Program-made: the position numbers and the translations under genes | The notes under the pieces: generated by a model | The model's input: only the letters and a program-made list of their open reading frames with translations | Databases searched by the model: none | What the model was told of the DNA's origin: nothing | Shown: one piece after another, positions 53,623 through 61,736 of the stretch | Layout of the letters: every line of letters begins with the position of its first letter | Numbering within the stretch: position 1 is the first letter of the stretch | Origin: Paraburkholderia humisilvae | Lineage (GTDB): Bacteria; Pseudomonadota; Gammaproteobacteria; Burkholderiales; Burkholderiaceae | Direction: 5' to 3' | Length of the DNA: 64,000 nt | Assembly (NCBI RefSeq): GCF_902859855.1 | Contig: NZ_CADIKH010000018.1 | Coordinates: forward strand, 104,583 to 168,582

Positions 53623-54741
53623 ATGCCGATTCACATGATTACGATGCCCAAGTGGGGCTTGTCGATGGAGCAGGGGCAGGTCAACGGCTGGCTGAAGGCG
53701 GTCGGCGACAAGGTAGGCCGCGGCGACGAGTTGCTCGATGTCGAGACCGACAAGATTTCGTCGGGTGTCGAGTGCGCGTTCGACGGGACCTTGCGCCGGC
53801 AGATCGCGCAGGAGGGCGACACCTTGCCGGTGGGGGCGCTGCTTGGCGTGGTGGCCGATGTCGAAACGCCGGACGCGCAGATCGACGAAGCGGTTGCCGC
53901 ATTCCAGCGCGACTTCGTGCCGGCGGCGGCAGCGGATGCCGAAACCGGACCGCAACCGGAGAAAGCGCAGATTGGCGGTCGCACGGTGCGCTATCTGAAG
54001 ATCGGCGACGGCGGCGGCACGCCGGCGGTATTGATCCACGGTTTTGGCGGCGACCTGAACGCCTGGATGTTCAACCATGCGGACCTGGCCGCGCACCGCG
54101 AGGTCTGGGCGCTCGATCTGCCGGGTCACGGCGAGTCGGGAAAAGCAGTCGACACGGGCAGCGCCGACGAACTGGCGGACGCGGTGCTCGCGTTTCTCGA
54201 CGACCGTGGGATCGAGCGCGCGCATCTGGCCGGGCATTCGATGGGCAGCCTCGTCGCGATGACCGTCGCCGCGAAAGCGCCGGCGCGCGTCGCATCGCTC
54301 GCGCTGATCAGCGGCGCGGGACTCGGCGACGAGATCAATCGCGCCTACATCGAGGGCTTCGTGGCGGGCACCAGCCGCAATACGCTGAAGCCGCACCTGC
54401 TGCAGTTGTTCGCGGACCCGACGCTCGTCACACGGCAGATGATCGAAGACGTCGTGAAGTACAAGCGGCTCGAAGGCGTCAACGACGCATTGCAGAAGAT
54501 CGCCGGGCGGGCGTTCGTCGAAGGCGTGCAGCAGAAGACTTATCGCGATCGGCTCGGCACGCTCGCACCGCGCGTGATGGTGATCTGGGGCGCGCAGGAT
54601 CAGGTCATTCCTGCGCGGCACGCGCAAGAGTTGCCCGGCGAGATCCGCGTGCATGTGCTGGACGGCAAGGGCCATATGGTGCACATGGAAGCGGCGTCCG
54701 AAGTGAACCGGCTGTTGAACGACTTCTTCGGAGCGACGTGA
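53623..54741 (+). CDS. acoC: Acetoin dehydrogenase E2-like component (lipoyl and alpha/beta hydrolase)
   Basis: Acyl-carrying component of the acetoin complex, 372 residues. Residues 1-80 form a lipoyl domain with the modified Lys44 in VETDKISSGVE. Residues about 120-372 are an alpha/beta hydrolase with LIHGFGGDLNAW, nucleophile Ser206 in LAGHSMGSLVA, an acid near WGAQDQVIP and the histidine near GHMVHME. This hydrolase replaces the usual catalytic acyltransferase domain, as is known for AcoC. The downstream lipA probably supplies its lipoyl group. Confidence 0.95.
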   Translation: MPIHMITMPKWGLSMEQGQVNGWLKAVGDKVGRGDELLDVETDKISSGVECAFDGTLRRQIAQEGDTLPVGALLGVVADVETPDAQIDEAVAAFQRDFVPAAAADAETGPQPEKAQIGGRTVRYLKIGDGGGTPAVLIHGFGGDLNAWMFNHADLAAHREVWALDLPGHGESGKAVDTGSADELADAVLAFLDDRGIERAHLAGHSMGSLVAMTVAAKAPARVASLALISGAGLGDEINRAYIEGFVAGTSRNTLKPHLLQLFADPTLVTRQMIEDVVKYKRLEGVNDALQKIAGRAFVEGVQQKTYRDRLGTLAPRVMVIWGAQDQVIPARHAQELPGEIRVHVLDGKGHMVHMEAASEVNRLLNDFFGAT

Positions 54742-54743
54742 CA

Positions 54744-55733
54744 ATGGCAGCCGTTCGGGACACGGAAGCCTTGCCCCCGGGCGCGACCGCGCTCGGGCAG
54801 CACGGCCTGCGCAGCCGCGACAAACTGGCGCGCATTCCGGTGAAGATCGTGCCGCCTGCGCGCGCGGACGTGTTGCCCAAGCCGCGATGGCTGCATGCGA
54901 AACCCATGATGAGCGAAACGGTGGCCGGCATGGCGGCGATTCTGCGCGCGCATCGGTTGCACTCGGTGTGCGAGGAAGCGATGTGTCCGAACATCGGCGA
55001 ATGTTTCGCGCAGCGCACGGCGACCTTCATGATCATGGGCGGCGTCTGCACGCGGCGCTGTGCATTCTGCGATGTCGCGCACGGCCGGCCGGCGCCGCTC
55101 GATAACGACGAACCCGCACGACTCGCCGATGCAGTGGCGGCACTCGGGTTGCGCTACGTGGTGGTGACGTCGGTGGACCGCGACGATCTGCGCGACGGCG
55201 GCGCCGCGCACTTCGCGCGGTGTGTCGCGGCGTTGCGCGAGCGCGTGCCGGGTATTCGCGTCGAACTGCTGACGCCGGACTTTCGCGGCCGCATTGAGCG
55301 CGCGCTCGATGCGCTGTCGGCCGCATGGCCCGACGTATTCAATCACAACGTCGAGACCGTGCCATCGCTTTATCGTGCCGCGCGCGCCGGGGCGAGCTAC
55401 GAGGGCTCGCTCGAACTGCTCGCGCGCGTGAAGCGCGCGCATCCGCGCATGCTAACGAAGTCGGGCTTGATGGCCGGACTCGGTGAGACCGACGCGGCCT
55501 TGGTGGACACGATGCGCGATATTCGCGCGCACGATGTGGATGTGTTGACGATCGGCCAGTACCTGGCGCCTTCGCAGTTTCATCTGCCGGTGCGGCGGTA
55601 TGTGCCGCCCGCGACGTTCGATGCATGGCGCGACGAAGGATTGCGCATCGGGTTCAAGGAAGTGGTCGCGGGTCCGCTGGTGAGGTCTTCGTACCATGCG
55701 GACCAGGTGGGCATTGAACACCACTGTCCCTGA
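54744..55733 (+). CDS. lipA: Lipoyl synthase in the acetoin operon
   Basis: Radical SAM enzyme that inserts two sulphurs into octanoyl groups on lipoyl domains. 329 residues. Both iron-sulphur motifs are complete: Cys76-x4-Cys81-x5-Cys87 (auxiliary cluster) and Cys102-x3-Cys106-x2-Cys109 (radical SAM). The closing GPLVRSSYHAD supplies the RSS Ser ligand. The ATG at 54744 was taken; GTG at 54738 is possible and would overlap the acoC stop. Being the last gene of the aco operon, it is probably a second copy serving AcoC; the housekeeping lipA would be elsewhere (inference). Confidence 0.95.
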   Translation: MAAVRDTEALPPGATALGQHGLRSRDKLARIPVKIVPPARADVLPKPRWLHAKPMMSETVAGMAAILRAHRLHSVCEEAMCPNIGECFAQRTATFMIMGGVCTRRCAFCDVAHGRPAPLDNDEPARLADAVAALGLRYVVVTSVDRDDLRDGGAAHFARCVAALRERVPGIRVELLTPDFRGRIERALDALSAAWPDVFNHNVETVPSLYRAARAGASYEGSLELLARVKRAHPRMLTKSGLMAGLGETDAALVDTMRDIRAHDVDVLTIGQYLAPSQFHLPVRRYVPPATFDAWRDEGLRIGFKEVVAGPLVRSSYHADQVGIEHHCP

Positions 55734-55800
55734 ATCGTGAGCGAGAACAAAACTGGATCACATTCGAATACACGCGGCGCGCGCAACGATGATTCGCACG

Positions 55801-55826
55801 TGAGCACGTGAGCACGTGAGCACGTG
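55801..55826. repeat. Short tandem repeat (TGAGCACG)x3
   Basis: Three exact copies of the 8-mer TGAGCACG followed by TG, creating overlapping CACGTG palindromes. It lies 67 bases past the lipA stop. It may be a slippage-prone tract or a binding site; no function is known. Confidence 0.7.
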
Positions 55827-55886
55827 CGCTGGGCATTTGACTCGCGCATACCGGGTGTCCATTTCAACATCGTCGCGACGCGCATA

Positions 55887-55910
55887 AAAACTGTTTGATC
55901 GCACAGTTTT
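55887..55910. promoter_or_regulatory. HipB-type operator 1
   Basis: AAAACTGT-n8-ACAGTTTT, perfect 8-bp arms. First of four related sites with centres at about 55898, 55948, 55998 and 56048. Binding by the downstream HipB-like protein is inferred from position. Confidence 0.72.
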
Positions 55911-55935
55911 GGCGTTTTGAACCTCCAATCTCGCC

Positions 55936-55960
55936 AAAACCTGTGCGATCGAACAGTTTT
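55936..55960. promoter_or_regulatory. HipB-type operator 2
   Basis: AAAACCTGTGCGATCGAACAGTTTT-like arrangement (AAAACCTGT, then GATC in the centre, then ACAGTTTT). It is one base longer than site 1 and close to its reverse complement. Centre about 50 bp from sites 1 and 3. Confidence 0.7.
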
Positions 55961-55986
55961 ACCTGCTTCGCTGGCTTGAACAAGCC

Positions 55987-56010
55987 AAAACTATGCGAGC
56001 GCACAGTTTT
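55987..56010. promoter_or_regulatory. HipB-type operator 3
   Basis: AAAACTAT-n8-ACAGTTTT, with one mismatch between arms. Same 24-base frame as site 1. Confidence 0.68.
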
Positions 56011-56035
56011 ACGTTGGAATCTGGCCGATTTTCTG

Positions 56036-56060
56036 AAATACTGTTCGAACGTAAAGTTTT
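56036..56060. promoter_or_regulatory. HipB-type operator 4 (degenerate)
   Basis: AAATACTGT-n8-AAAGTTTT: the same frame with a weaker right arm. It is the copy nearest the hipB start (75 bases away). Confidence 0.55.
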
Positions 56061-56134
56061 CGTCTTGAATCCGGACGTGCTCAATCCGTCCTGAAAACTT
56101 ATATTTTGCGGACAAATCGCGCCGGAGCAACTTT

Positions 56135-56494
56135 ATGCGTCACACCCTAAAAAGGGCGTCCGATATCGGCGGAATCATCCGCGCTGCAAGAAAGGCCCAG
56201 CGTCTGCGTCAGGATGACGCCGCAGGCAGTGTCGGTGTGAGCGAATCCTTCATGGTGAAGGCCGAGCGCGGCGCGGTAACCGTCCAATGGGGGAAGCTCT
56301 TCCAGATCCTGCAAGGGCTGGGTGTGCAGGTGGCCGTGGATATTCCCGATGCGGGTCCTGAACTGCTAGACGCGCAATCGGCTAAAGCAAGGCATCGCGC
56401 CGAGGCGAGGCGGCAGCGCGCGGCCGAACGTCGCTTGCCCGCCGCCGAAGCAGGGCGGATCAGCAAGCGCTCCGGCCGGGGAGATCCGGTATGA
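56135..56494 (+). CDS. HipB-like antitoxin (XRE-family HTH)
   Basis: DNA-binding antitoxin of a hipBA locus, 119 residues. HTH about 12-70: IGGIIRAARKAQRLRQDDAAGSVGVSESFMVKAERGAVTVQWGKLFQILQGLGV. The C-terminal 40 residues are Arg/Ala-rich (ARHRAEARRQRAAERRLPAAEAGRISKR), longer than in E. coli HipB. The ATG at 56135 follows CGGAGCAACTTT. It overlaps hipA by 4 bases. It probably binds the four upstream palindromes. Whether it still neutralises anything is unclear, since hipA is broken. Confidence 0.87.
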   Translation: MRHTLKRASDIGGIIRAARKAQRLRQDDAAGSVGVSESFMVKAERGAVTVQWGKLFQILQGLGVQVAVDIPDAGPELLDAQSAKARHRAEARRQRAAERRLPAAEAGRISKRSGRGDPV

Positions 56495-57677
56495 GCGGGC
56501 GCCTCCTTTTTGCATCGCTCGATGGGCAGGCGATCGGTACGCTGCACGAGAACCAGAACCTTTGGGCGTTCACCTACGCGAAGTCGTGGTGCGACAGCGC
56601 GGCCAGTTTTCCGCTGAGTCCCCATCTGCCGCTTCAGAACGCCGCGCTGCATGACGGCGCCAGCACGCGTCCGGTGCAATGGTATTTCGACAATCTGTTA
56701 CCGGAAGAAAGCGTCCGTGCGTTACTTGCGGCTGATGCGGGACTACCCGATATCGCTGACGCGTTCGCGCTTCTTGAACACTATGGCCGGGAGTCCGCGG
56801 GGTCAATCACGCTTCGCGCAGCCGACGATTCAGCGGATGTCGATTGCAGCCTGCGGCTGCTTGGCGACGCCGAGCTGGACGCGCGCATCCGCAATCTGCC
56901 TGCGGTGCCGCTCACCCATAGCGCACCCAAAAAAATGTCGCTTGCCGGCGCACAGCACAAGCTCGCCGTCGTGCTGCGAGACGGGCAAATCTTCGAGCCT
57001 GGTGGGCAGGCATTGTCTACGCATATTCTCAAACCGAACCACCCGCAACCGCAGGACTATCCCCATTCGGTGGTGAACGAATGGTTCGTGATGAAGCTCG
57101 CGCGCCGCGTTGGTCTGGATGTGCCGGACATCGAGCGGCGCTATGTGCCTGCACCGGTGTACCTGATCAAGCGGTTTGACCGCGAGCTCAGCGAGGACGG
57201 CACGGTGACACGGCACCACGCAATCGATGGGTGCCAACTGCTCAATCTGGCCGCGACGATGAAATATTCCGGCTGGTCGCTCGAAGCATTGTCCGAATTG
57301 GTTGGCCACTGTCGCGCCCCCGCGACTGCGCGGCTTCGCATGTTCCGTTGGCTGCGCGCGGCCGTTGGCCGGACCTTGTGGAGTTCACGAGGCCGATAGG
57401 AGGCGTGCAACGCTACGCGGACTTTACAGCGGACCTGCTTGTGCAGGCCGGCGTCGCGCTGGGTCTGACGCGTGTGACCGCATTACGCCAGATCGACGAT
57501 TTGCTTCGGCGTATTCCCGTCGAGGCGGACGCGCTGCTTGCTGAGGTTAGCGCGGAAAACGCAGTGATACTCGCTGAGCGGTCGCATCTCGCCGCCACCT
57601 TCGGCGGCGAGATGCGGTGCTTGCGGGCGATTTGCCACATCGTGATCAGGGAGATGGTGCAACGTCTGCGGCACTGA
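56491..57677 (+). pseudogene. hipA toxin kinase, frameshifted with loss of the catalytic segment
   Basis: HipA is a Ser/Thr kinase toxin that phosphorylates glutamyl-tRNA synthetase in E. coli. The first frame (56491-57399) has the N-terminal part (SLAGAQHKLAVV, HILKPNH, NEWFVMKLARRV, YLIKRFDRE, HHAIDGCQLLN) up to RLRMFRW near residue 287. The expected next motif, LIGNxDAHxKN with the catalytic Asp, is absent. A second frame, reading PDLVEFTRPIGGVQRYADFTADLL up to 57677, provides the C-terminal helices. Together these give about 385 residues against 420-440 in the family, so about 50 residues containing both catalytic aspartates are missing, plus a frameshift. An inactive kinase is expected. 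Confidence 0.78.
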
Positions 57678-57697
57678 CTACTCCAGCATGCCACCCA

Positions 57698-58531
57698 TCA
57701 GATCACCCGCTCACGCAATTTCGCGGACAACACATCGATCACCGTCACCACCACGATCACCATCAGCAGCACCGCGGTCGTTTGCGCATAGTCGAACGAG
57801 CGGATCGATTCGTAGAGCACCACGCCGATCCCGCCCGCGCCGACCATCCCGACCACCATCGCCGAGCGCACGTTCGATTCGAACCGGTACAACGTATACG
57901 AGATCCACAGCGGCAGCACCTGCGGCAGCACGCCATAGATGATCTCGTCAAGACTCGTCGCGCCGGTTGCGCGCACGCCTTCGGCCGGGCGCGGGTCGAT
58001 CGCTTCGACCGCCTCCGCGAACAGCTTGGCGAGCACGCCGGTCGTATGCACCCACAGCGCGAGCACACCCGCGAACGGGCCGAGGCCGACCGCGACAATG
58101 AACAGCATCGCGAACACCATCTCGTTGATCGCGCGGCACGCATCCATCGCGCGCCGCACCGGCTGGACGACCCAGACCGGCGCCATGTTGTGCGCGGACA
58201 TCAGTCCCAACGGAATCGCGCAGACAATCGCGAGTGCAGTACCCCACACCGCAACCGCAAGCGTCACCAGCAGTTCTTGCGTATAGATGCGCCAGTCGGT
58301 GAAGTTCGGCGGGAAGAAGTCCTTCGCGAACTGCCCCATGTTGCCCGCATCCGCGAACAGATCGAGCGGGCGCATATCCGCGGCGCGCCACGACAGGCCG
58401 AGTACCGCGATCAATGCGATCCAGCCGAACGTCGAGCCCCAGCTCCGCTTGCCGGCGGCCGCGGCGTCCGGCGCCGCGACTGCTTTCGACTGCCGTGTGC
58501 CGCGTTCGCTGGCGATGTCTGCGCTATTCAT
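57698..58531 (-). CDS. phnE: Phosphonate ABC transporter permease PhnE
   Basis: Inner-membrane permease of the phosphonate importer, 277 residues with about six hydrophobic spans. Conserved: FPPNFTDWRIYTQELLVTLAVAVWGTALAIVCAIPLGLMSA, RAINEMVFAMLFIVAVGLGPFAGVLAL, and the EAA-loop-like ESNVRSAMVVGMVGAGGIGVVLYESIRSFDY. It overlaps phnD by one base (TAATG) and is the last gene of the leftward phnCDE operon. The hipA pseudogene ends 20 bases away in the opposite direction. Confidence 0.95.
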   Translation of the reverse strand: MNSADIASERGTRQSKAVAAPDAAAAGKRSWGSTFGWIALIAVLGLSWRAADMRPLDLFADAGNMGQFAKDFFPPNFTDWRIYTQELLVTLAVAVWGTALAIVCAIPLGLMSAHNMAPVWVVQPVRRAMDACRAINEMVFAMLFIVAVGLGPFAGVLALWVHTTGVLAKLFAEAVEAIDPRPAEGVRATGATSLDEIIYGVLPQVLPLWISYTLYRFESNVRSAMVVGMVGAGGIGVVLYESIRSFDYAQTTAVLLMVIVVVTVIDVLSAKLRERVI

Positions 58532-59499
58532 TATTGCTTCGCGGCCGCGTCGTTGAGTGCGCTCAGCTTGGCATCGATCGCGGCGACCTGCGTCTTGCGC
58601 TCCGCATCGGAGAGGCTCGTGTCAGCCTCGAGCTTCTGCTTCTGCTGGAACAACGCGACCTGGCGGATCGGCACAAGCTGTGCGTCCGACGACGCTGCAA
58701 AGCCGCTATAGTTGGTCAGGTTTTTCATCACTTCCTTCTCGTGCGGATCGGTCTTCGCATAGCTGACGAAGAAGTCGCGCAGCTTCTCCTTTGTCTCTTG
58801 CGGCAGATCCTTGCGGTACACGAGCGGGTCGCTCGGAATCAGCGGCGACTTCCACAGCACGCGCACCTGCGCGAACTTGTCCGGGTGCTGCGTTTGCAGG
58901 CGGTCGAGTTCCTGCGTGTTGTTGGTCGCGACGTCGATCTTGTTGTTGATCACCGCCAGCAGGTTCGCCTCGTGGCTCGACGGCAGCACCGTCTTGAACG
59001 ACACCGACGTCACGGGCACGCCACGTTTCGCAAACAGGTAGTAGCCGGGAATCAGCGTGCCGGAGGTCGAGTTCGGATCGCCCCAGCCGAGGTTCACGTC
59101 CTTTGTGTTCTTGAATACGTCGTCGAGCGTCTTGAAGCGGCTGTTCACGTTCGTGATCAGCACCGAGTAGTAACCGCCGACACCGTTCGCATTGACAGAC
59201 TTCACAAACACTTCGCCGTTCGAGCGGTCCACCGCTTCCATCGCCGACGCGTTGCCGAAGTAGCCGATCTGAACCTTGTTGAAGCGCATCGCTTCGATGA
59301 TGCCCGCGTAATCCGTCGCGAAGAACGCCTTCACGTGCAGGCCGGTCTTCCTGTTCAGATCGTCGATCAGCGGTTGCCAGCGCTGCCGCAGCGTGCTGGA
59401 TGCATCGGTCGAGATGATGCCGAAATTAAGGTCTTCAGCATGAGCGGCGACGCAGGCAAAGGTAGCTACGCCGACGATCAGTGAGCGCAAGAATTTCAT
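58531..59499 (-). CDS. phnD: Phosphonate-binding periplasmic protein PhnD
   Basis: Captures phosphonates in the periplasm, 322 residues. Signal peptide 1-21 (cleavage AHA-EDL). Core: LNFGIISTDASSTLRQRWQPLIDDLNRKTGLHVKAFFATDYAGIIEAMRFNKVQIGYFGNASAMEAVDRS, and GDPNSTSGTLIPGYYLF (phosphonate-binding Ser-Thr-Ser). Lys/Gln-rich helical C terminus. It lies between phnE and phnC (phnC ends 69 bases upstream). Confidence 0.96.
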   Translation of the reverse strand: MKFLRSLIVGVATFACVAAHAEDLNFGIISTDASSTLRQRWQPLIDDLNRKTGLHVKAFFATDYAGIIEAMRFNKVQIGYFGNASAMEAVDRSNGEVFVKSVNANGVGGYYSVLITNVNSRFKTLDDVFKNTKDVNLGWGDPNSTSGTLIPGYYLFAKRGVPVTSVSFKTVLPSSHEANLLAVINNKIDVATNNTQELDRLQTQHPDKFAQVRVLWKSPLIPSDPLVYRKDLPQETKEKLRDFFVSYAKTDPHEKEVMKNLTNYSGFAASSDAQLVPIRQVALFQQKQKLEADTSLSDAERKTQVAAIDAKLSALNDAAAKQ

Positions 59500-59568
59500 G
59501 AGTTCAGAATCCCGGTTGGTTTGGGTCGGTATAAAACAGCTTGGAATCGTGTGTCCGCTGGTGCGGCA

Positions 59569-60414
59569 TCACGTTGAATGCGCTGGATCGAGCGCAAAGG
59601 AGTACGACCGCGGCGCGTGCGGCACATCGTCATCGGCAGGTTCTTCCAGCAGTTCGCGCGCATCGTCGCCGTACAGCTGCTTCAACAGCGCCGGCGTCAG
59701 GTTGGCCGACGGGCCGTCGTAGACAACCTTGCCGCGCCGTAGCGCAATCGTTCTCGGGCAGTACTGCATCGCGATATCGACCTGATGCAGCGAGACGAGA
59801 ACGGTCAGCCGATGCTCGGTATTCAGCTTGCGCAGCATATCCATCACGCGGCGCGACGATTCGGGGTCGAGCGACGCGATCGGTTCGTCGGCGAGGATGA
59901 TGCGCGCCTGCTGCACGAGGGTGCGTGCAATTGCCGCGCGTTGTTGCTGGCCGCCGGACAGATTGCTCGCGCGTTCGCGCAGGTGGTCGCCAATACCGAC
60001 TTCACGCAGCGCGGCTAGCGTGAGCTCGCGTTCGCCGCGCGGAAACATGCCCGTCAGTCGCCGCCACAACGGCAGCCGCGCAAGGGCGCCGACCAGCACA
60101 TTGGTTTCGACCGTCATGCGGCCGACAAGATTGAATTGCTGGAAGACGAAGCCGATATCGCGCCGGATGCGCCGCACTTCACGCACGATGCGGCCGTTCT
60201 GCTGGATCGGCCGGCCGAGAATTTCGATTTGCGATGGTTGCGCATCAGAGGCCGTGAAGCCAGCGATATGCCGCAGCAATGTCGATTTGCCCGAACCGGA
60301 CGCACCGATCAGCGCGACCATTTCGCCGGGCTCGACACGCAAGTCGATTTCGTCGAGCGCTTTGCGGCCGTTACTGAACGTCTTGCTCAAACGTTCGATG
60401 CGGATGGCTTCCAT
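59569..60414 (-). CDS. phnC: Phosphonate ABC transporter ATP-binding protein PhnC
   Basis: ATPase subunit of the phosphonate importer, 281 residues. Walker A ALIGASGSGKSTLLRHIAGF, signature NLSGGQQQRAAIARTL, Walker B ARIILADEPIASLD, H-loop VSLHQVDIA. The PhnC-type linker FQQFNLVGRMTVETNVLVGALARL is present. The C-terminal extension (EEPADDDVPHAPRSYSFALDPAHST) is longer than in E. coli. The ATG at 60414 was chosen; the frame continues to 60504 across the operator-like site. Confidence 0.94.
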   Translation of the reverse strand: MEAIRIERLSKTFSNGRKALDEIDLRVEPGEMVALIGASGSGKSTLLRHIAGFTASDAQPSQIEILGRPIQQNGRIVREVRRIRRDIGFVFQQFNLVGRMTVETNVLVGALARLPLWRRLTGMFPRGERELTLAALREVGIGDHLRERASNLSGGQQQRAAIARTLVQQARIILADEPIASLDPESSRRVMDMLRKLNTEHRLTVLVSLHQVDIAMQYCPRTIALRRGKVVYDGPSANLTPALLKQLYGDDARELLEEPADDDVPHAPRSYSFALDPAHST

Positions 60415-60500
60415 AGATGTCCTGTCAATGACGCCAGCTTTTCGCCGGAACGTTCGGCCACATTCTAGGAAGCGACTATGACGGTTGAGTGAAAGCTGTC

Positions 60501-60518
60501 GCAACGTCTAGACGACTA
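60501..60518. promoter_or_regulatory. PhnF-type operator variant upstream of phnC
   Basis: GCAACGTCTAGACGACTA: it keeps the core ACGTCTAGACG of the perfect palindrome at 35823-35840 and matches it at 14 of 18 positions. It lies 87 bases before the phnC start. Joint control by PhnF is inferred. Confidence 0.72.
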
Positions 60519-60576
60519 TATGTATCAGAATGTGAATACGGCCTGACGACGTACCGTTCGTACGCATGTGTCAATC

Positions 60577-60615
60577 ACATGACAGCGTCTTGCATGCGTC
60601 GCATCACTGTCATGT
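60577..60615. promoter_or_regulatory. Inverted repeat between phnC and the M14 peptidase gene
   Basis: ACATGACAG (60577-60585) and CTGTCATGT (60607-60615) are exact inverted copies 21 bases apart. Each contains CTGTCAT, the Pho-box half-site, but in opposing orientation rather than the direct-repeat form bound by PhoB. Could be a regulator site for phosphate control or for the divergent genes. Confidence 0.5.
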
Positions 60616-60698
60616 AACCGCGCGCTGAACAGGCTATATTTGAAGGGGTCAGTGCATGAGTCGTCCCCAATAATGCAGCCTTTCACGCAGGCGCCGCC

Positions 60699-61736
60699 AT
60701 GCAAAAGGTTCTCAGCTTTTTGCCCGACTCATTCGCGGAATACGAAGAGCTGAAGGCTATCCTCGAAGGCGGCAGTGCCCTCTTTGAGATTCGAACCGCA
60801 TGCGAGACGAGGGTGCGGGGCAGGTCGTTCGCCGTGTTCACAGCGAGTATCGGCTCGACCGATCCGCTTGCGCCCACGATCGGATTTTTCGGCGGCATTC
60901 ACGGGCTCGAACGCATCGGATCACAACTGGTGCTCGATTACATGCGATCGCTGGTGGGCCGTCTCGAATGGGACGAACTGCTCGTCCGCCAGTTGCAATC
61001 GATTCGTCTGATCTTTGTCCCGATTGTCAATCCAGGTGGCATGTGGGCCGCCACGCGCGCGAATCCGAATGGGGTCGACCTGATGCGCAACGGACCGCAG
61101 GATGCCGACGAGCATGTGCCGTGGCTTGCCGGTGGGCAGCGGCTCGGCGCGTGGCTGCCGTGGTATCGCGGCCGGCGCGGCGCGCCGATGGAGCCGGAAG
61201 CGGCTGCGTTGCTGCACGTGGTGGCAAGCGAACTGGCGTCGCGTCCGTTCAGCATCGCGCTCGACTGCCATTCCGGTTATGGCTGGCGCGACAGTATCTG
61301 GTTTCCTTATGCGCGCACGCGTCGCGCGATGCCAAACCTGCCGGAAATGTTCGCGCTAAAGATGATGTTCGAGCATGCCCATCCTCATCACGGCTATCTG
61401 TTCGAGCCGCAAAGCCATCAGTATCTGCTGCACGGCGACCTGTGGGATTGCGCCTACGACCGACGTCCCCCAACGAGCATCTTTCTGCCGCTGACGCTCG
61501 AACTGGGCTCGTGGATATGGATCAAGAAGAACCCGCGGCAGCTTTTCTCGCGGCAAGGCATGTTTAATCCGGTGAAGGCACATCGCACGGCGCGTGTGCT
61601 GCGCCGGCATGCGAACCTGCTCGACTTCCTGACGCGTGCCGCCTACTCGCCGCAGCGCTGGCTGCCTCAAGGGGCGGCGCGCCAGCAGCTACTGCAGCGC
61701 GCGTTCGACTTCTGGTATCGGACCCAGCGCGTATGA
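60699..61736 (+). CDS. M14 family zinc metallopeptidase
   Basis: A 345-residue zinc carboxypeptidase-like protein. Ligands: GGIHGLERIGS (His68, Glu71) and ALDCHSGYG (His190). The substrate-binding region VNPGGMWAATRANPNGVDLMRNG resembles the DxNRN motif, and the catalytic Glu is likely in LPLTLELGSW. No signal peptide, so it is probably cytoplasmic. It overlaps the hydrolase gene by 4 bases (ATGA), so the two are co-translated. The substrate is unknown; bacterial M14 enzymes of this group act on peptides or on peptidoglycan-derived peptides. Confidence 0.86.
   Translation: MQKVLSFLPDSFAEYEELKAILEGGSALFEIRTACETRVRGRSFAVFTASIGSTDPLAPTIGFFGGIHGLERIGSQLVLDYMRSLVGRLEWDELLVRQLQSIRLIFVPIVNPGGMWAATRANPNGVDLMRNGPQDADEHVPWLAGGQRLGAWLPWYRGRRGAPMEPEAAALLHVVASELASRPFSIALDCHSGYGWRDSIWFPYARTRRAMPNLPEMFALKMMFEHAHPHHGYLFEPQSHQYLLHGDLWDCAYDRRPPTSIFLPLTLELGSWIWIKKNPRQLFSRQGMFNPVKAHRTARVLRRHANLLDFLTRAAYSPQRWLPQGAARQQLLQRAFDFWYRTQRV

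Larger units (their letters stand above)
55734..56134. other. Control region upstream of hipB with four operator-like repeats
   Basis: 401 bases without a gene. The left end carries an 8-base tandem repeat (55801-55826). From 55887 to 56060 lie four palindromic repeats spaced about 50 bp apart, listed separately. Confidence 0.7.

Noticed and set aside
53077..54744. Leftward frame of 555 codons opposite acoB and acoC
   Set aside because: Arg/His-rich shadow of two well-identified genes; no ribosome binding site or domain.
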